NCBI GenBank assembly: GCA_032158295.1
Contig: CM063257.1
Coordinates: forward strand, 14,600,332-14,664,331
DNA from: Pycnopodia helianthoides
Taxonomy: Eukaryota; Echinodermata; Asteroidea; Forcipulatida; Asteriidae
Direction of reading: 5' to 3'
DNA: 64,000 nt
Made by a program: the position numbers and the translations under genes. The notes below the pieces were generated by a model. The model searched no databases and had not been told where the DNA came from. It saw nothing but the letters and a program-made list of their open reading frames with translations. Shown piece by piece: positions 62,285 to 64,000 of the stretch. Every line of letters begins with the position of its first letter. Position 1 is the stretch's first letter.

Positions 62285-64000
62285 CTATTTATAACTGACG
62301 ACAGTTTCACGTCCTATCCTGTACGCATCATCAGGCCGACTGATCTGCTGGCGGCAAAAAGGTTGTTGACCCGTTTTGGGTGAAAGTCTCTACCCTAGTT
62401 TGACAACTCATTGAGAGGACAACCAAAGACTGCTCCGGTTCATTCCTGTTTGCCATCAGACTCGCCCACGGTTCAGTAATTTTATTTGTGTATAGGAAAT
62501 ACCTTGGAGCAACTGAAATATCGTTTGAACATGCCATTTGACTGCTAGTTTTGAATCGCCGTTCCAGTTGACTACGAGTGTCGAATTACAATTTTAAGCT
62601 GAGTACTACCGTTGGATCGCCATTCCTGTTGAATTACCATCTCAGCTACTAACCGTAAGTACAAGATGGGAATTATTCAAGATGTTCCGTGTTGGCGGGG
62701 ACATACGGGGCCTACAGGACCGACACTGATTCACGGTCGTTTTTTCGCTCCATGTCAGTATCCGACTACTGGTGGCCCTCGTCCCCAGCTGAACTGCTGT
62801 ACGGACATCAATAATTACGAGGGGCTGGGTCGGTAACCGGAGTTAACGGGGTTGGAACATGTAGACTGGAACAAACTTCCGTACAACATCACTACCATCC
62901 AAAATAATGAAGTCTTCAAAACGGCTGCTCTCGAGCACATCACCCAGCATTACTAGGTATCCTCATGCGCACACCCAACCCTACGTGCCTGACTCCACCA
63001 GGAGTGTTACGAAAGTAACTATCCAGATCCAGATCCAGTAGAGAGGTAACGTTTTGAATAAGAATTTCTTCCCAGACGTGGTTTCCCGGATCTTTTGGAA
63101 GGAGTAAGGATCTCAGAAGATACATTGTTGTGAACATTAAATACCAGGTAGAATGATGAAATTCGAGACGATTGAGGGAATATTCGCAAAGACCAGGTCC
63201 AGTATGCTTTATTCTCTCGTACGGCTACTAACAACCTTTTGCAAAATCATAATATTGAGCGACGTCAAATTGAGTTTTCACTCAATCCACGCCAGGAAGA
63301 TTGAAATCTCCGACTAAATTGATTAGGCACTTTAATGACATTTTGCAATATCGTCACCGTTTTCACGAAGAGCCAATTTAGGTCATTCAACAAAACGTTC
63401 ATGTTTGAAGAAAACCCCGTTTGAAGTTAAACTATTTTTGAAATCACCGTTTCGGACACTGTTTGTTATTGAAACGTTGAAATTGTTCCAAGCATGAAAG
63501 TGGAGATCTTAAATCATGCAAATCTTTTGCTACTTTCATTACAGTTGGTTTAATTAATGAGTAATTAACTGTTTAACACAATTGTCTGTTCGTGAAAACT
63601 GCAAAACGAGGTGTGTGTGCAGCGCGTCGTGCGCGCGTCGTGTACAAACCAATGCCTAAACGACGATTGTCTGTTCGTGAAAACGAAAATTAAACGTAAA
63701 ACGGAGAGTAGTCGTTTTTGGCACCGTGCCAGCGCTATGTACTTCAATGTAACAAATGGCAATTCTAAAATTGGCTGTTCGTGAAAACGAAAAACTTATA
63801 GTTTGGTCAAATTGTCCTGGTGCTAATTTGTGTAATTAAAAAAGTATAACGTTTTATCACTTGAAACTTGGGGAAAATGTTGATGTCAATAGTAACATTT
63901 AAAATATGTAAAAACATCGGTTTGCCAAAATGTACACTTTTTTGTCAGAATTGCCTCTTCGTGAAAACGGTGACGATATGCGATGGTAGGGTTATTTTCC
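62285..64000. other. Unassigned stretch at window end
   Basis: 62800-62965 reads WNKLPYNITTIQNNEVFK on the plus strand, like the end of a LINE ORF, but the match is weak and the frame is broken. The rest shows short TTCGTGAAAACG repeats (63590, 63676, 63780, 63959) and no gene. Confidence 0.35.

Overview
This is animal nuclear DNA. Genes are split into short exons with GT/AG introns, the gene families are metazoan, and most of the remaining sequence is small inverted-repeat elements, SINEs, LINE fragments and satellites. The TTAA-flanked short elements and the tRNA-Leu-type SINEs suggest an echinoderm, perhaps a sea star. That is inference from repeat style, not a database match.

Three protein-coding genes are supported. 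(1) Plus strand, 2131-25680: the 3' two thirds of a GABA-B receptor subunit 2 gene (GABBR2). Thirteen exons encode 759 residues: the end of the ligand-binding Venus-flytrap domain, seven membrane segments, the start of the coiled coil and the cytoplasmic tail. The 5' exons lie upstream of the window. A possible alternative last exon is at 28221-28324. (2) and (3) Minus strand, 32362-41895 and 46060-58850: two tandem copies of an SLC16-type (monocarboxylate-transporter-like) gene. Each has four exons of exactly 232/144/843/140 nt and encodes 452 residues. The duplicated unit includes introns and 3' flank (about 30500-42000 and 45510-58945), so each copy shows the other's empty insertion sites. 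GABBR2 and SLC16 copy A converge tail to tail; copies A and B run head to tail.

Region by region: 1-25.7 kb is GABBR2, with introns full of foldback elements, TTAA-flanked MITEs, inverted SINE pairs and a tRNA-like tandem array. 25.7-30.5 kb is intergenic and contains a TIR element touching the GABBR2 stop codon, several foldbacks and a LINE 3' end. 30.5-42 kb is SLC16 copy A, with a LINE in its 3' UTR, a 19-bp minisatellite in intron 2 and a 2.85-kb 20-bp satellite inside a TIR element in intron 1. 42-45.5 kb holds a decayed Penelope-like retroelement whose terminal sequence carries a hammerhead-ribozyme-like core. 45.5-58.9 kb is SLC16 copy B, whose intron 1 contains a 5.7-kb composite insertion and a separate 2.7-kb insertion. 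59-64 kb contains only repeats and unrecognised sequence.

The three genes show no obvious joint pathway. The most informative features are: SLC16 copies A and B used as mutual empty-site controls; competing splice donors at GABBR2 exon 11, one of them created at a transposon junction; the satellite expanded inside a TIR element; two foldback elements with 9-bp target duplications nested in the same MITE family; and the hammerhead-like motifs. No CRISPR array, operon or prokaryote-type defence system is present.
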